From NCBI GenBank assembly GCA_027026255.1, contig JALVOT010000006.1:62001-126000 (forward strand): 64,000 bases of DNA, read 5' to 3'. Below are positions 15,346 to 25,757 of this stretch, piece by piece (position 1 is the stretch's first letter; each line of letters begins with the position of its first letter). Below the pieces are notes generated by a model, which saw nothing but the letters and a program-made list of their open reading frames with translations, had not been told where the DNA came from and made no database searches. This DNA is from Caldifarciminota bacterium. GTDB lineage: Bacteria > Hydrothermota > Tepidihabitantia > SM23-42. A program made the translations under genes and the position numbers.

Positions 15346-16167
15346 GTGGGATATCAGGAATTTTATAATTTAAAGGCGGAACCATTTACAAATCATCCTG
15401 ATCCAAAATTTTATTATGATTCACCCCAGCATGCTATTGCCCGAGAATATTTACTGCATGCGGCACGAGGAACCCGGGGACTGGCAGTTCTGCTGGGCGA
15501 GATTGGAACAGGTAAGACAACATTGGTTCGAAAGATATTGAGTGAACTCTATGCCCAGGGAAAGTATCAGGTTGGTCTTATTGTGCTGACCCATTCGGAA
15601 TTTACTCCAGCCTGGTTATACACAAGGATTGCAAACCTTATCGGTCTCAGGGATTTAGGGACTTCAACAACTGAAATCATTTCGAGGATATCCCAGCGGT
15701 TGAATGAAATCCACCATCGCAATGAAAAGACCGTAATCATAATTGATGAGGCGAATAAGATTAATGCCCCGGAAATTTTAGAGGAAATCAGAGGACTTTT
15801 GAATTTAGAGGTTGGTGATACTCGCCTGCTCTCATTTATCCTCAGTGGTCTTCCCGGTTTAGAACATTTCCTTGCTTCCAACCGGGCACTTTATCAACGG
15901 ATTGCAGTCAAGATAAAATTGAAATCGATGGATGCAGATACAGTAAGGGCGTATATTGCGCATCGTCTGAATATTGCCGGAGGAAATCATGAAATATTTA
16001 CTCCCCATGCAGTTGATCTTATCTGCCGTTATTCTGAAGGTAGACCAAGGCTTATCAACATTATTTGTGATAACGCTCTGTTAGAGGGCTATGTTCAGAA
16101 AAAATCGAAGGTTGATGAATTTGTAATTGAAAGAGTGATCAGAAATCTGGGTTTGAGGTTTGAATAA
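15346..16167 (+). CDS. ExeA/GspA-type AAA+ ATPase (first copy)
   Basis: A 273-aa P-loop ATPase: Walker A GEIGTGKTTLV, Walker B VIIIDEANKI and the conserved block EEIRGLLNLE. The N-terminal FYNLKAEPFTNHPDPKFYYDS is characteristic of ExeA-like ATPases of general secretion loci. The peptidoglycan-binding and transmembrane parts of full ExeA are missing, so it is cytosolic. The start is GTG with AGGAGG 6 nt upstream. The stop overlaps the next ATG (TAATG). It is clearly paralogous to the same-length ATPase at 18036. Confidence 0.87.
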   Translation: MGYQEFYNLKAEPFTNHPDPKFYYDSPQHAIAREYLLHAARGTRGLAVLLGEIGTGKTTLVRKILSELYAQGKYQVGLIVLTHSEFTPAWLYTRIANLIGLRDLGTSTTEIISRISQRLNEIHHRNEKTVIIIDEANKINAPEILEEIRGLLNLEVGDTRLLSFILSGLPGLEHFLASNRALYQRIAVKIKLKSMDADTVRAYIAHRLNIAGGNHEIFTPHAVDLICRYSEGRPRLINIICDNALLEGYVQKKSKVDEFVIERVIRNLGLRFE

Positions 16168-18029
16168 TGTCGGGACTCGGTGATATAAAGAGAAAGGTTG
16201 CTGAGTACGAAGCCCGGGGTAATTTGAAAAAGGCGGTTGAGGAGCTGGAAAAGGCGGTACAGACTTTTTCTCAGGAGGGGTCTTTATTTAATAAGCTGGG
16301 TGATTTGTATATCAAACTTAATCGGAAAGATGAGGCGTTGGCGATTTATGAAAGAGGTGCCAGGGTCTTTAAAGAAGAAACATATTATCCCAATGCAATC
16401 GCCCTGTGTAAAAAGATCCTGCGGCTGGATAAAAACAGGACAGAGGTCTATAAACTTCTCGGTGACCTGCATCGGGAACTGGGTCAGCGAGGCGAGGCAG
16501 CAAATTATCTGCTTCAATATGCAGATCGCAAGATGAAGGAGAATGACCTTGAGACTGCACTGGAGACCTATAATACAGTTAAAGAATTGGTGCCGAATAA
16601 TCCCAAGATATTAAAAACCATATCGGCAATCTATGAGAAGGTGGGCAGGGAAGAGAATGGAGAGGTGCTGTTAGAAGAGGCGGCGAAGATTGAGACCGAG
16701 CAGGAAAAGATTAAAGAGTCAGTGCTTGAAAAACAGGCAGAAAAGGAAACCGTTCCAGAAGAGAGACCAGAAGAAAAACCAGAGGCGAAAGCTGAAGAGA
16801 AACCAGAAGAGAAGGCTGAGGCGAAGTTAGCGGAGAAACGCGAAGAAAAAGCCGAGGAAAAGTCTATTCCGAAAGTTGAAGAAGTATCAAAAGAAGAAAA
16901 ACCAGCACCTGAACCGGAAGTAATTTCTTCTTCGATTGAAAGGGAGCTCGGGTTAAAAGAAATTGTCTTACCAGAGGCTGGTGAGTCTAAAAAAGAAGAG
17001 GTGGTGCCGGAACCCAGGGAAGAGAAACCGGGTAAAGAGGCAGTGGTTGAGGAGAAGGGTGAAACAACCGAGACGATTTCTGAGGTTGATAGGACTGCGG
17101 AACTGGGTGAGTTATATCTCAGTCTTGGTTCTGAAGAAGAGGCGATTGACTGTTTCCGGAGGGCAGCGCGCGAGGCACAGCAGCATAAGAATTTTAAACG
17201 CGCCCTGGAGTTGAATAAAAAGATTGCCGATCTCCGACCATTTGATTTAAAATCCCGGCAGCGTATGGTGGAGATCGCCAACGCGATGAATGATAAAAAA
17301 TTGAAGGTCAGTTCTTTACTTGAGCTTGCTGAATCCCTTGCCCGTCGGGATGCCAAGACCGAGGCACAGCGCCTTTATGAGGAGGTTTTGAAGATCGACC
17401 CCGAGAACCCGATTGCCAAGGAGATGCTCGCTACAATTGGAAAGTCCCGGGAATATGTTGACCTGGGTGCGGTTTTGAAGAGTGAAATTGAGGGTGGAGA
17501 GAAGACGCCGGGGCTGCAGAGTATTGATGAGCTGATTACAGAATTCCGGCGCGAGGTATTTGAATCGATCGGTGAGAGTGATTTTCGTTCCCATTATGAC
17601 CTCGGAGTAGCATATAAAGGAATGGGACTTTATCAGGAGGCGATTGAGGAGTTTGAGATTGCTGCCAAGGATGAGGAGATAAGGCTGAAGGCATATGAAA
17701 TGATTGCTTCTTGTATGCTGGAGCGGAATAAGGTTGATGATGCAATTCGTATTTTGAATGAAGGACTGAAGTTTAGTGGTCATCCCAGGTCTGAATATTT
17801 TGGTCTCTATTTTTTGCTCGGTAATTGTTATGAGCAGAAAAATGATTTTAAAAACGCCCTGCGCGCCTATGTTAATGCCTATAATATTGATAAATCGGTT
17901 CCTGATTTGATTAAAAAGATAACAAAACTTAAAGATAAGGTGACAGCACTTATAAAGAAGAAACCTGCAAAACCTCAACCCACCAAGGTACAGGTGGGCA
18001 CAAAAAAGTCGAAGATTACATATCTCTAA
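16167..18029 (+). CDS. TPR-repeat protein with charged Glu/Lys linker (second copy)
   Basis: A 620-aa protein with TPR units in residues 1 to about 175 (GNLKKAVEELEKAVQTF, NRKDEALAIYERGARVF). A long Glu/Lys/Pro repeat tract (about 180-310; units like EEKPEEKAEAKLAEK) and further TPRs (about 315-590; LGSEEEAIDCFRRAAREA, GLYQEAIEEFEIAAKD) follow, and a basic tail ends it. The layout repeats that of the 607-aa protein, indicating duplication of a TPR-ATPase pair. Both neighbours are transcriptionally coupled to it. Role unknown beyond scaffolding. Confidence 0.8.
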   Translation: MSGLGDIKRKVAEYEARGNLKKAVEELEKAVQTFSQEGSLFNKLGDLYIKLNRKDEALAIYERGARVFKEETYYPNAIALCKKILRLDKNRTEVYKLLGDLHRELGQRGEAANYLLQYADRKMKENDLETALETYNTVKELVPNNPKILKTISAIYEKVGREENGEVLLEEAAKIETEQEKIKESVLEKQAEKETVPEERPEEKPEAKAEEKPEEKAEAKLAEKREEKAEEKSIPKVEEVSKEEKPAPEPEVISSSIERELGLKEIVLPEAGESKKEEVVPEPREEKPGKEAVVEEKGETTETISEVDRTAELGELYLSLGSEEEAIDCFRRAAREAQQHKNFKRALELNKKIADLRPFDLKSRQRMVEIANAMNDKKLKVSSLLELAESLARRDAKTEAQRLYEEVLKIDPENPIAKEMLATIGKSREYVDLGAVLKSEIEGGEKTPGLQSIDELITEFRREVFESIGESDFRSHYDLGVAYKGMGLYQEAIEEFEIAAKDEEIRLKAYEMIASCMLERNKVDDAIRILNEGLKFSGHPRSEYFGLYFLLGNCYEQKNDFKNALRAYVNAYNIDKSVPDLIKKITKLKDKVTALIKKKPAKPQPTKVQVGTKKSKITYL

Positions 18030-18035
18030 TCAATT

Positions 18036-18857
18036 ATGGGATACGAAACTTTTTATGAACTGAAAGAGCATCCTTTTAGTTTTGCTGCAGATGAGAAGTT
18101 TTATTATAACTCTCCACAGCACTCGAAGGCCCTGGTCAAGCTTTCTCATGCAGTCGGAACCGAAAAGGGATTGGCTCTATTGATTGGCAATATCGGTACC
18201 GGTAAGACAACCCTTTCCCGAAGGCTTCTTGACCAGCTGATTGAAGATAATATTGAGGCGACCCTGCTCGTTATTGTCCATTCAGAGATAACATCACTGT
18301 GGTTTTTAAAGAAGGTCGCCCTGATGCTGGAGACCCCGATCGAGAGCGAAAATAAGATCGACATTATTACTGCAGTGTATCATCGTTTGATTGATTTGAA
18401 TAACAAAAACAAAAAAGTGGTAATTCTGATTGATGAGGCAAATATGCTGCAGCGTAAAGAGATTATGGAGGAGATCAGGGGACTTTTGAATTTAGAGTCG
18501 GAAAAGGGTAAACTTTTAAATTTCATCCTTTTCGGCCTTCCTGATATGGAAGATTATTTGAAATTAGACCCTCCGCTTTATCAGAGAATCGCAGTTCGCT
18601 GTGTGCTCGAACCGCTCGATGAAAGGGCGACCTATAATTATATTATTCATCGTTTAAGGGTGGCTGGTTGTGCCAGACCTCTATTTACAAAAGAGGCCCT
18701 TAAGGCGATATATATCTACTCAAAGGGTATTCCGCGAACCATTAATGCCATCTGTGATAACGGTCTTTTAGAAGGCTTCCTTTTGAAAAAAGAGATTGTG
18801 GATAGAAAAGTCATTGAGGATGTAAGTTCCGATCTTGGGCTCTCTGGCCAGGGTTGA
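18036..18857 (+). CDS. ExeA/GspA-type AAA+ ATPase (second copy)
   Basis: 273 aa, the same length as the ATPase at 15346 and alignable throughout (MGYETFYELKEHPFSF, GNIGTGKTTLSRRLL, VVILIDEANMLQRKE, EEIRGLLNLESE, PLYQRIAVRC). Walker A and B are intact, so both copies should hydrolyse ATP. ATG 18036 follows the TPR stop by 6 nt. The gene's last codons overlap the PHP gene's TTG start. Confidence 0.87.
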   Translation: MGYETFYELKEHPFSFAADEKFYYNSPQHSKALVKLSHAVGTEKGLALLIGNIGTGKTTLSRRLLDQLIEDNIEATLLVIVHSEITSLWFLKKVALMLETPIESENKIDIITAVYHRLIDLNNKNKKVVILIDEANMLQRKEIMEEIRGLLNLESEKGKLLNFILFGLPDMEDYLKLDPPLYQRIAVRCVLEPLDERATYNYIIHRLRVAGCARPLFTKEALKAIYIYSKGIPRTINAICDNGLLEGFLLKKEIVDRKVIEDVSSDLGLSGQG

Positions 18858-19720
18858 TTCAGGATAATTTGACGATTTCGAAAAAATCCTCTGAACAAGA
18901 AATTTATGCTGACCTCCATATTCATACAAATGTTTCAGATGGACTTTTGAGTCCAGAAAAGATTGCTGAGTTGTGCCACAATGTGGGACTTCACACAATC
19001 GCCATCACTGACCACGATGCGATTGATGGTATTGAACTTGCCCGGAAAGGTGGTGTGGATATTGAGGTTATTCCGGCATTGGAATTCAGTGCCAATCAGG
19101 GGACAATGGATATCCATATCCTTGCCTATCTTATTGACTATAAGAATGGCGGTTTAAAAGAATACCTCGATGATTTTTGTCAGTACCGGATGGCTCGTAT
19201 CTATAAGATTTGTAAAAATCTCACCCAGATAGATATAAAATTGGACCCTGAAGAAATCATTAAAACGGCGGGAAGTAATGCCTTAGGTCGACCCCATATC
19301 GCCCGGGCATTACTGAAGTATGGTTATGTCAATTCCATCAAGGAGGCATTTATAAAATACCTCGGTGGTCATTGTCCATATTATGTGCCCAAAAAAGAGA
19401 TACACCCCAAAGAGTTGATTAAAATGATTAGAATCTGGCAGGGGATTGCCGTTATCGCCCATCCGGGTATATTAAATAGTGATGAATTGATTCTTCGCTT
19501 GATTGAATACGGTGCCCAGGGTATTGAGGTGTGGCATCCCGAGCATAGACCATCGCAAATAAAAAAATATTATGAGATGGCAAAAGGGCATCATCTCGTT
19601 ATGACCGGAGGTTCAGACTTTCATAGTTTTCTCGGGATATATAATCAGATTGGTCAATCCGGCTGCAGTGAAAAGGAGATTGTTGCATTAAAGTCTCGAT
19701 GGACGAGTTTATATTCATAA
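18854..19720 (+). CDS. PHP-domain phosphoesterase
   Basis: A 288-aa metal-dependent phosphoesterase of the TrpH/YciV type. The PHP metal ligands are visible: DLHIHTNVSDG near residue 20, ITDHDAIDG, IPALEFSAN, AVIAHPGIL and GGSDFHS. These enzymes remove phosphate from nucleotides, pAp or 5' RNA ends; the substrate here cannot be told. TTG 18854 is taken as start because it overlaps the ATPase stop (TTGA), although a second TTG five codons later is possible. It closes the TPR/ATPase gene set. Confidence 0.82.
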   Translation: MIQDNLTISKKSSEQEIYADLHIHTNVSDGLLSPEKIAELCHNVGLHTIAITDHDAIDGIELARKGGVDIEVIPALEFSANQGTMDIHILAYLIDYKNGGLKEYLDDFCQYRMARIYKICKNLTQIDIKLDPEEIIKTAGSNALGRPHIARALLKYGYVNSIKEAFIKYLGGHCPYYVPKKEIHPKELIKMIRIWQGIAVIAHPGILNSDELILRLIEYGAQGIEVWHPEHRPSQIKKYYEMAKGHHLVMTGGSDFHSFLGIYNQIGQSGCSEKEIVALKSRWTSLYS

Positions 19721-19730
19721 AGGGGGTATT

Positions 19731-20150
19731 GTGAAGATGGATATTGAGGCAATCAAAAGAATTCTGCCTCATCGAGAACCATTCCTCTTTGTCGATGAGG
19801 TTTTAGAGATTTCCGAAGAGAGGATTGTTACAAAACGGGAAATCCGAAGAGAGGATTTCTTCTTTGCCGGGCACTTTCCTGAGGAACCGATAATGCCCGG
19901 GGTTTTGATGATTGAGGCCCTGGCTCAGAGTGGTGCGGTAATGCTTTTGCAGAATAATCCAGGGGCGATTCCCCTGTTTATGGGTATCGACCGAGCCCGT
20001 TTTCGTAAGATTGTCAGGCCCGGGGATTGTCTTGTTATGGAGGTAAAACTGCTCCAGAGCCGGGCTGGTGTAGTAAAGATAAGCGGCATCGCCCGAGTGG
20101 GTGATAGTGTAGTATGTGAGGCAACGATAATTGCGGGATTGAAAAAGTAA
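19731..20150 (+). CDS. fabZ: 3-hydroxyacyl-[ACP] dehydratase FabZ
   Basis: Dehydrates beta-hydroxyacyl-ACP in fatty-acid elongation. The hot-dog fold signatures are ILPHREPFLFVDEV and the active-site stretch GHFPEEPIMPGVLMIEALAQ (catalytic His and Glu). 139 aa is normal for the family. The GTG start at 19731 is preceded by AAGGGGG; an ATG two codons later is the alternative. It sits immediately before lpxA, linking acyl-ACP supply with lipid A synthesis. Confidence 0.92.
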   Translation: MKMDIEAIKRILPHREPFLFVDEVLEISEERIVTKREIRREDFFFAGHFPEEPIMPGVLMIEALAQSGAVMLLQNNPGAIPLFMGIDRARFRKIVRPGDCLVMEVKLLQSRAGVVKISGIARVGDSVVCEATIIAGLKK

Positions 20151-20155
20151 GATTA

Positions 20156-20920
20156 ATGAAAATTATTGCAGAGGGTGCAAAAATCGACCCGACAACCAGG
20201 ATCGGGCCATTTTCCATTATTGAGGATGGGGTGGAGATCGGGCCGAATAATATCATCGGTGCCGGTGTAATCATTAAACAGGGAACGATAATCGGTGAGG
20301 AAAATATAATCTATTCCGGGGCACAACTTGGTGTTGCACCTCAGGATTATCATTTTCAGGGTGAGGCGTCATTCTGTATTATCGGTAATCACAATATCAT
20401 CCGGGAATATGCAACGATTTCCCGTGCTACCGGAGGGGGTGAAAAGACAATAGTCGGTGATAGAAATTTTATTATGACCTATGTCCATATTGCCCATAAT
20501 GTTAAAATGGGAAATAATATTATCATCGCCAGCGGGACGCAGATTGGCGGATATGTCGAGATTGAAGATTATGCTACAATCGGCGGACTCGCCGGTATCC
20601 ATCAATTCTGTCACATCGGTAAATATGCAATGCTCGGGGCAAAATCCTATCTTAATAAAGACCTTTTACCCTATCTCCTTGCCAGTGGAAATCGAGCCTG
20701 CGTCTATGGGGTTAATACCAGGGGTATGCAGAATCATAATTTTGGATGGCCGGAAATAGATGAGATTAAAAGGCTGTTTAAGATCATCTATCAAGTAAAA
20801 AATCTTGATGAATGTAAGAAAAGATTGAATGATGAATCAGGTAATTATGCCCTTGAATTTTTAAATTTCATAAAAAAGATGAAACGGGGTCTATGTAATC
20901 TGCCCCGTTTTAAGACATAA
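20156..20920 (+). CDS. lpxA: UDP-N-acetylglucosamine acyltransferase LpxA
   Basis: First step of lipid A synthesis: transfer of a 3-hydroxyacyl chain from ACP to UDP-GlcNAc. Left-handed beta-helix hexapeptide repeats fill residues 1 to about 185. The catalytic His lies in VHIAHNVKMGNN, and the LpxA block HQFCHIGKYAMLGAKS with SGNRACVYGVNTRGM is present. 254 aa is typical. This gene supports an outer membrane with lipid A. lpxB, C, D are not in the window. Confidence 0.93.
   Translation: MKIIAEGAKIDPTTRIGPFSIIEDGVEIGPNNIIGAGVIIKQGTIIGEENIIYSGAQLGVAPQDYHFQGEASFCIIGNHNIIREYATISRATGGGEKTIVGDRNFIMTYVHIAHNVKMGNNIIIASGTQIGGYVEIEDYATIGGLAGIHQFCHIGKYAMLGAKSYLNKDLLPYLLASGNRACVYGVNTRGMQNHNFGWPEIDEIKRLFKIIYQVKNLDECKKRLNDESGNYALEFLNFIKKMKRGLCNLPRFKT
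20882..20912 (+). terminator. Possible terminator at the lpxA end
   Basis: AAACGGGG (20882-20889) pairs with CCCCGTTT (20903-20910) at the end of the lpxA reading frame. The T-tract is short. It may work in both directions between the convergent lpxA and the small basic gene. Confidence 0.35.
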
Positions 20921-20929
20921 CAAATTATT

Positions 20930-21025
20930 TTACCTTAATTTTTTCTTATGACGATCTCTTTTTCGTCTTTTCTTCAGTTTATGTTTTTTTATCTTTTTTC
21001 TTTTTCGCTTTCGACCACAGGGCAT
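20930..21025 (-). CDS. COX24/AURKAIP1 (mS38)-like small basic protein, 31 aa
   Basis: ATG at 21025 follows GGAGG with 7-nt spacing. The product begins MPCGRKRKRKKIKKHKLKKR and is almost wholly Lys/Arg. The MPCG-[KR]-KRKR...HK..KRR.R.RHKKK pattern matches the tiny bacterial proteins of the AURKAIP1/COX24 C-terminal domain family, related to mitoribosomal mS38. In that family the peptide is thought to be a small-subunit ribosomal protein (established for mS38, inferred here). It lies 27 bp after ahcY in the metK-ahcY set. Confidence 0.8.
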   Translation of the reverse strand: MPCGRKRKRKKIKKHKLKKRRKRDRHKKKLR

Positions 21026-21052
21026 ATAATTACCTCCTTTTAAATTTTATCT

Positions 21053-22294
21053 TTATGTCCCTATTTCCCAGGATGAAAGATATCGTTTCTGCTCCGGGGT
21101 GAGTTTGTCAATTTTGATTCCCAGAGACTTTAACTTCAGTCGTGCGATTTCCTGATCCAATTTCTGGGGAAGACAATAGACCCTATTTTCTAAACCGGGA
21201 TTATTCAGGATGAACTCAACGGCCAGGGCCTGATTTGCAAAGGACATATCCATTACCATTGCCGGATGTCCTTCAGCCGCAGAAAGGTTCACCAGTCTTC
21301 CCTGGGCAAGGAGATAAATCTTACGTCCGTTGCGCAGGGTATATTCCATACAGTATTTTCGGACCGGCCTTTTCTTTTTGGTGATCTTATTTAGACCCGG
21401 TTTATCAATTTCCGCATCGAAATGTCCGGCATTACCGATTATTGCACCATTCTTCATCTTCAGCATATGCTCTCGGCGAATTACATTGATGTCACCGGTA
21501 ACGGTTATAAAGATATCACCGATCTTTGCTGCTTCAATCATAGGCACCACTGTATATCCATCCATCCGTGCCTCAAGTGCCTTTACCGGATCAACTTCCG
21601 TGACAAAGACATTGGCCCCCATCCCCCTGGCGCGCATTGCCAGACCACGACCACACCAGCCGTATCCGGCAACGACAAAATTGGAACCGCTTATCAATAC
21701 ATTGGTTGCCCTCAGGATGCCGTCAATTGTCGATTGACCCGTGCCATAGCGATTGTCAAAGAAGTGTTTGGTCTGGGAATCGTTTACTGCAATGATGGGA
21801 AATCTCAAGACAGCTTTTTGCTCCATCTGTTTTAACCTTATTACTCCGGTGGTGGTTTCTTCGGTGCCGCCCAGAACGCCCGGTATCTTTTTTTTGTGCA
21901 CAGTGGAGATTAAATCTGCACCGTCGTCGATTATTATCTCAGGTCGGTTTTTTATTACCTGAGACATATTTTTATAATATTCGCGGCGCGATTCTCCTTT
22001 TACGGCAAAGACCGCAATGCCCTCACCTGCTAAGGCTGCGGCAACATCATCCTGGGTGGACAAGGGATTGGATGCAGTAAGGAAAACCCGGGCACCCCCG
22101 GCCTTTAATGTTTTTAAGAGATTTGCGGTTTCGGTTGTAACATGCAGACAGCATCCGATGCGTCTATCTTTTAAGGGTTGCTCTTGGATAAATCTTTTGC
22201 GTATTAATCTTAAGACCGGCATCATTGATTCTGCCCAGGCGATTCTTCTTTTTCCCTGGGGGGCGAGTTTTTTGTCTTTTATATTATATTTCAT
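21053..22294 (-). CDS. ahcY: Adenosylhomocysteinase
   Basis: Splits S-adenosylhomocysteine into adenosine and homocysteine, clearing the by-product of SAM-dependent methylation. Signatures: [26 protein letters not shown], the hinge [14 protein letters not shown], and the NAD-binding Rossmann loop [21 protein letters not shown]. 413 aa fits the shorter archaeal/thermophile-type enzymes. It follows metK by 12 bp with a Shine-Dalgarno, so SAM synthesis and SAH removal are co-expressed. Confidence 0.93.
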   Translation of the reverse strand: MKYNIKDKKLAPQGKRRIAWAESMMPVLRLIRKRFIQEQPLKDRRIGCCLHVTTETANLLKTLKAGGARVFLTASNPLSTQDDVAAALAGEGIAVFAVKGESRREYYKNMSQVIKNRPEIIIDDGADLISTVHKKKIPGVLGGTEETTTGVIRLKQMEQKAVLRFPIIAVNDSQTKHFFDNRYGTGQSTIDGILRATNVLISGSNFVVAGYGWCGRGLAMRARGMGANVFVTEVDPVKALEARMDGYTVVPMIEAAKIGDIFITVTGDINVIRREHMLKMKNGAIIGNAGHFDAEIDKPGLNKITKKKRPVRKYCMEYTLRNGRKIYLLAQGRLVNLSAAEGHPAMVMDMSFANQALAVEFILNNPGLENRVYCLPQKLDQEIARLKLKSLGIKIDKLTPEQKRYLSSWEIGT

Positions 22295-22306
22295 CTTTTC
22301 CCCTGA

Positions 22307-23452
22307 TTATTCGATGCCCAGTTCTTGCCGCAGGGGTGTCACCATATCACAGATTTCCCAGGAAAAGCCATCTTCCTCACGGCCGAAATGTCCATAACAC
22401 GCGGTGCGCCGGTAGATTGGTCGTCGGAGATTAAGCTTGTCAATAATCCCCTGGGGTGTAAAGTCAAAGAGTTTTTTCAGGGCGGAAACAATCTTTTCAT
22501 CATTAACCTTGCCGGTTTTGAATGTATCGACCGCGATTGAAGTCGGTTCGGCTACACCGATTGCATATGATAGTGAAACTTCCACCCGTTCACAGACACC
22601 GGCAGCAACAAGATTCTTTGCGACATAGCGTGCCATATATGATGCAGAGCGGTCCACCTTTGTCGGGTCCTTACCAGAAAAACAGCCGCCGCCATGATGA
22701 CCAATACTGCCATAGGTGTCAACCATAATCTTTCTTCCGGTTACACCGGTATCACCGTGCGGACCACCGATTACAAATCTACCGGTGGGATTAATCAGTA
22801 TCTTGGTGTTTTCATCAATCAATTCTTTGTCGACAATTTCATCGATGACCAGCTTCTTTAAATCGGTATGAAGTTTTTCATTGCTGACATCGGGATGGTG
22901 CTGAGCCGATAAAATAATCGTATCGATGCGCCGGGGTCGGGCGTCTTCATATTCGACTGTTACCTGACTCTTACCATCAGGGTGGAGATATTGAACAATA
23001 TTGGATTTTCTGATTTCGGTTAGCCGACGCACCAATTTGTGGGCAACCATTATAGGCAGGGGCATAAGTTCTGGTGTCTCCCGGGTTGCATATCCGTACA
23101 TCATCCCCTGGTCACCGGCGCCGCCGATATTCACTCCCAATGCGATATCGCTGGACTGTTCCTGTATTGCAGAGATTACTGCACAGGTCCGGGCGTCAAT
23201 TCCCATATCGGAATCTGTATAGCCTACTTCATATAGAAGGGCGCGAACAATTTCGGGGATTTCAACATAACAGGATGTAGATATTTCCCCGGCGACAAAG
23301 ATCATACCCCGGGTTGCCAGGGTCTCACAGGCAACCCGACCAAAAGGGTCTTTGTCTAAGATTGCGTCCAGGATTGCATCTGATACCTGGTCACAGACCT
23401 TATCGGGATGACCTTCGGTAACCGATTCTGAAGTAATAAAATATCTTGCCAT
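22307..23452 (-). CDS. metK: S-adenosylmethionine synthetase
   Basis: Makes SAM from methionine and [20 protein letters not shown], the block [17 protein letters not shown] and the glycine loop [19 protein letters not shown] are conserved. 381 aa is full length. ATG follows AAGGAGG and has its own promoter at 23469-23496. The 55-bp leader is too short to hold a SAM riboswitch. Confidence 0.95.
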   Translation of the reverse strand: MARYFITSESVTEGHPDKVCDQVSDAILDAILDKDPFGRVACETLATRGMIFVAGEISTSCYVEIPEIVRALLYEVGYTDSDMGIDARTCAVISAIQEQSSDIALGVNIGGAGDQGMMYGYATRETPELMPLPIMVAHKLVRRLTEIRKSNIVQYLHPDGKSQVTVEYEDARPRRIDTIILSAQHHPDVSNEKLHTDLKKLVIDEIVDKELIDENTKILINPTGRFVIGGPHGDTGVTGRKIMVDTYGSIGHHGGGCFSGKDPTKVDRSASYMARYVAKNLVAAGVCERVEVSLSYAIGVAEPTSIAVDTFKTGKVNDEKIVSALKKLFDFTPQGIIDKLNLRRPIYRRTACYGHFGREEDGFSWEICDMVTPLRQELGIE

Positions 23453-23468
23453 TTGCCTCCTTTCTGGA

Positions 23469-23496
23469 ATTATAGCGAGAATTTCGTAAAAATCAA
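23469..23496 (-). promoter_or_regulatory. Promoter of metK-ahcY
   Basis: TTGATT (RC of 23491-23496), a 16-bp spacer and TATAAT (RC of 23469-23474). Transcription would begin about 10 nt upstream of the metK ATG region, which has a Shine-Dalgarno site. Confidence 0.75.
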
Positions 23497-23507
23497 GGGT
23501 GTCATAT

Positions 23508-24615
<1,108 letters not shown>

Positions 24616-24619
<4 letters not shown>

Positions 24620-25740
24620 CGCATTACCTCCCGATCGGAAAAGTCCCGGGTGAGTGAAAAACTGCTCAAATCATACGGCACTCCAGTCCCGGTAATGAAT
24701 TGTGAAGTCAGCCAGCCTATTTCTGGACCGAGCATAAATCCATGGCCACACATACCACCGACGATATAAAGGCCGTTGATATCAGTATGGTCAAGAATCG
24801 GATTACCATCCGGGGTCATAGAGTAAGAACCTGACCACTGTCTGATGATTTTAAGATTGCGCAGTTTTGGCATAAGTCTTGCCATCCTGCGTCCCATCTC
24901 TTTTAAGAATAGAAATGAAGAGCCGAGGTCAAGACCGGGGACATTGGGTTTTGGTGTGTAGCAACCGATTATGCTTCCGTTATTGAATTTTTGATTGAAG
25001 TAGCATCCATCATCACGATAATCGACAATCATCGGATCAAAGAAACGCTCAACCGGTTCAGTTATCAATGCCTCATGCCTTTCTGGATAGATGGGGATAT
25101 TGAGGCCGAATTGGGCACTGAATTTTTTTATAAAAGGTCCGGTTGTATTTACCACGATGGGTGCATAATAGACTTTATTGTCCTGTGTCTTTACAGAAAC
25201 GACCCGGTCCTTTTCGATATTCAGACCGGTAATTTCGCTTGCGGTAAATACCCCGCCCCGGCTTTTTATCCTCTGGGCATAGGCATCAACAACAAGAAAT
25301 GGATTCGCCTGACCGTCACTTTGACAATAGACACCACCCAGGAGGTCCCGGGTATTGATTCCGGGAACAATTTCGGTTATCTGTTTAACATCAACAAATT
25401 CAACATCCAGACCAGAACTTTTCTGAAGGGCAATAAGCTTTTTATAGGTGGTGACCATTTCTTCAGTATGGGCCAAAAAGAGATATCCACCCTGATAGAA
25501 TTCAATATCATACTCTTCCTGAAGTTCTTTAAACTTCTTTACCGATTCCATTGCAACCCGAATACTCAATTCAGTAGAAAATTGCTGTCGGATTCCACCA
25601 ATACATCTTCCTGTAGAGCCGGCCGTGAGATAATCTTTCTCAAAGAGATATACCTTTAATCCCTTTTTTGTAAGATAATAACCTGTTGCACAACCTATTA
25701 TGCCGCCGCCGATAATGATTGCATCTGCAGTATTATCCAT
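24616..25740 (-). CDS. FAD-dependent amine oxidoreductase (DAO family)
   Basis: A 374-aa flavoprotein of the D-amino acid oxidase/sarcosine oxidase beta/glycine oxidase fold. It has the FAD dinucleotide motif DAIIIGGGIIGCATGYYL at the N-terminus, STGRCIGGIRQQFS typical of sarcosine-oxidase-beta-like proteins, and the C-terminal flavin contact GLYIVGGMCGHGFMLGPEIG. It probably oxidises a secondary amine or amino acid such as sarcosine, glycine or proline. Its place after tdh and kbl hints at glycine-related metabolism, but the substrate is not decided. No clear Shine-Dalgarno precedes ATG 25740. Confidence 0.8.
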
Positions 25741-25757
25741 TTTTTTATTGTTATTCT

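Noticed and set aside
23453-23507. SAM riboswitch before metK
   Set aside because: Only 55 bp separate tgt and metK, and a normal promoter fills it; there is no room for a riboswitch.
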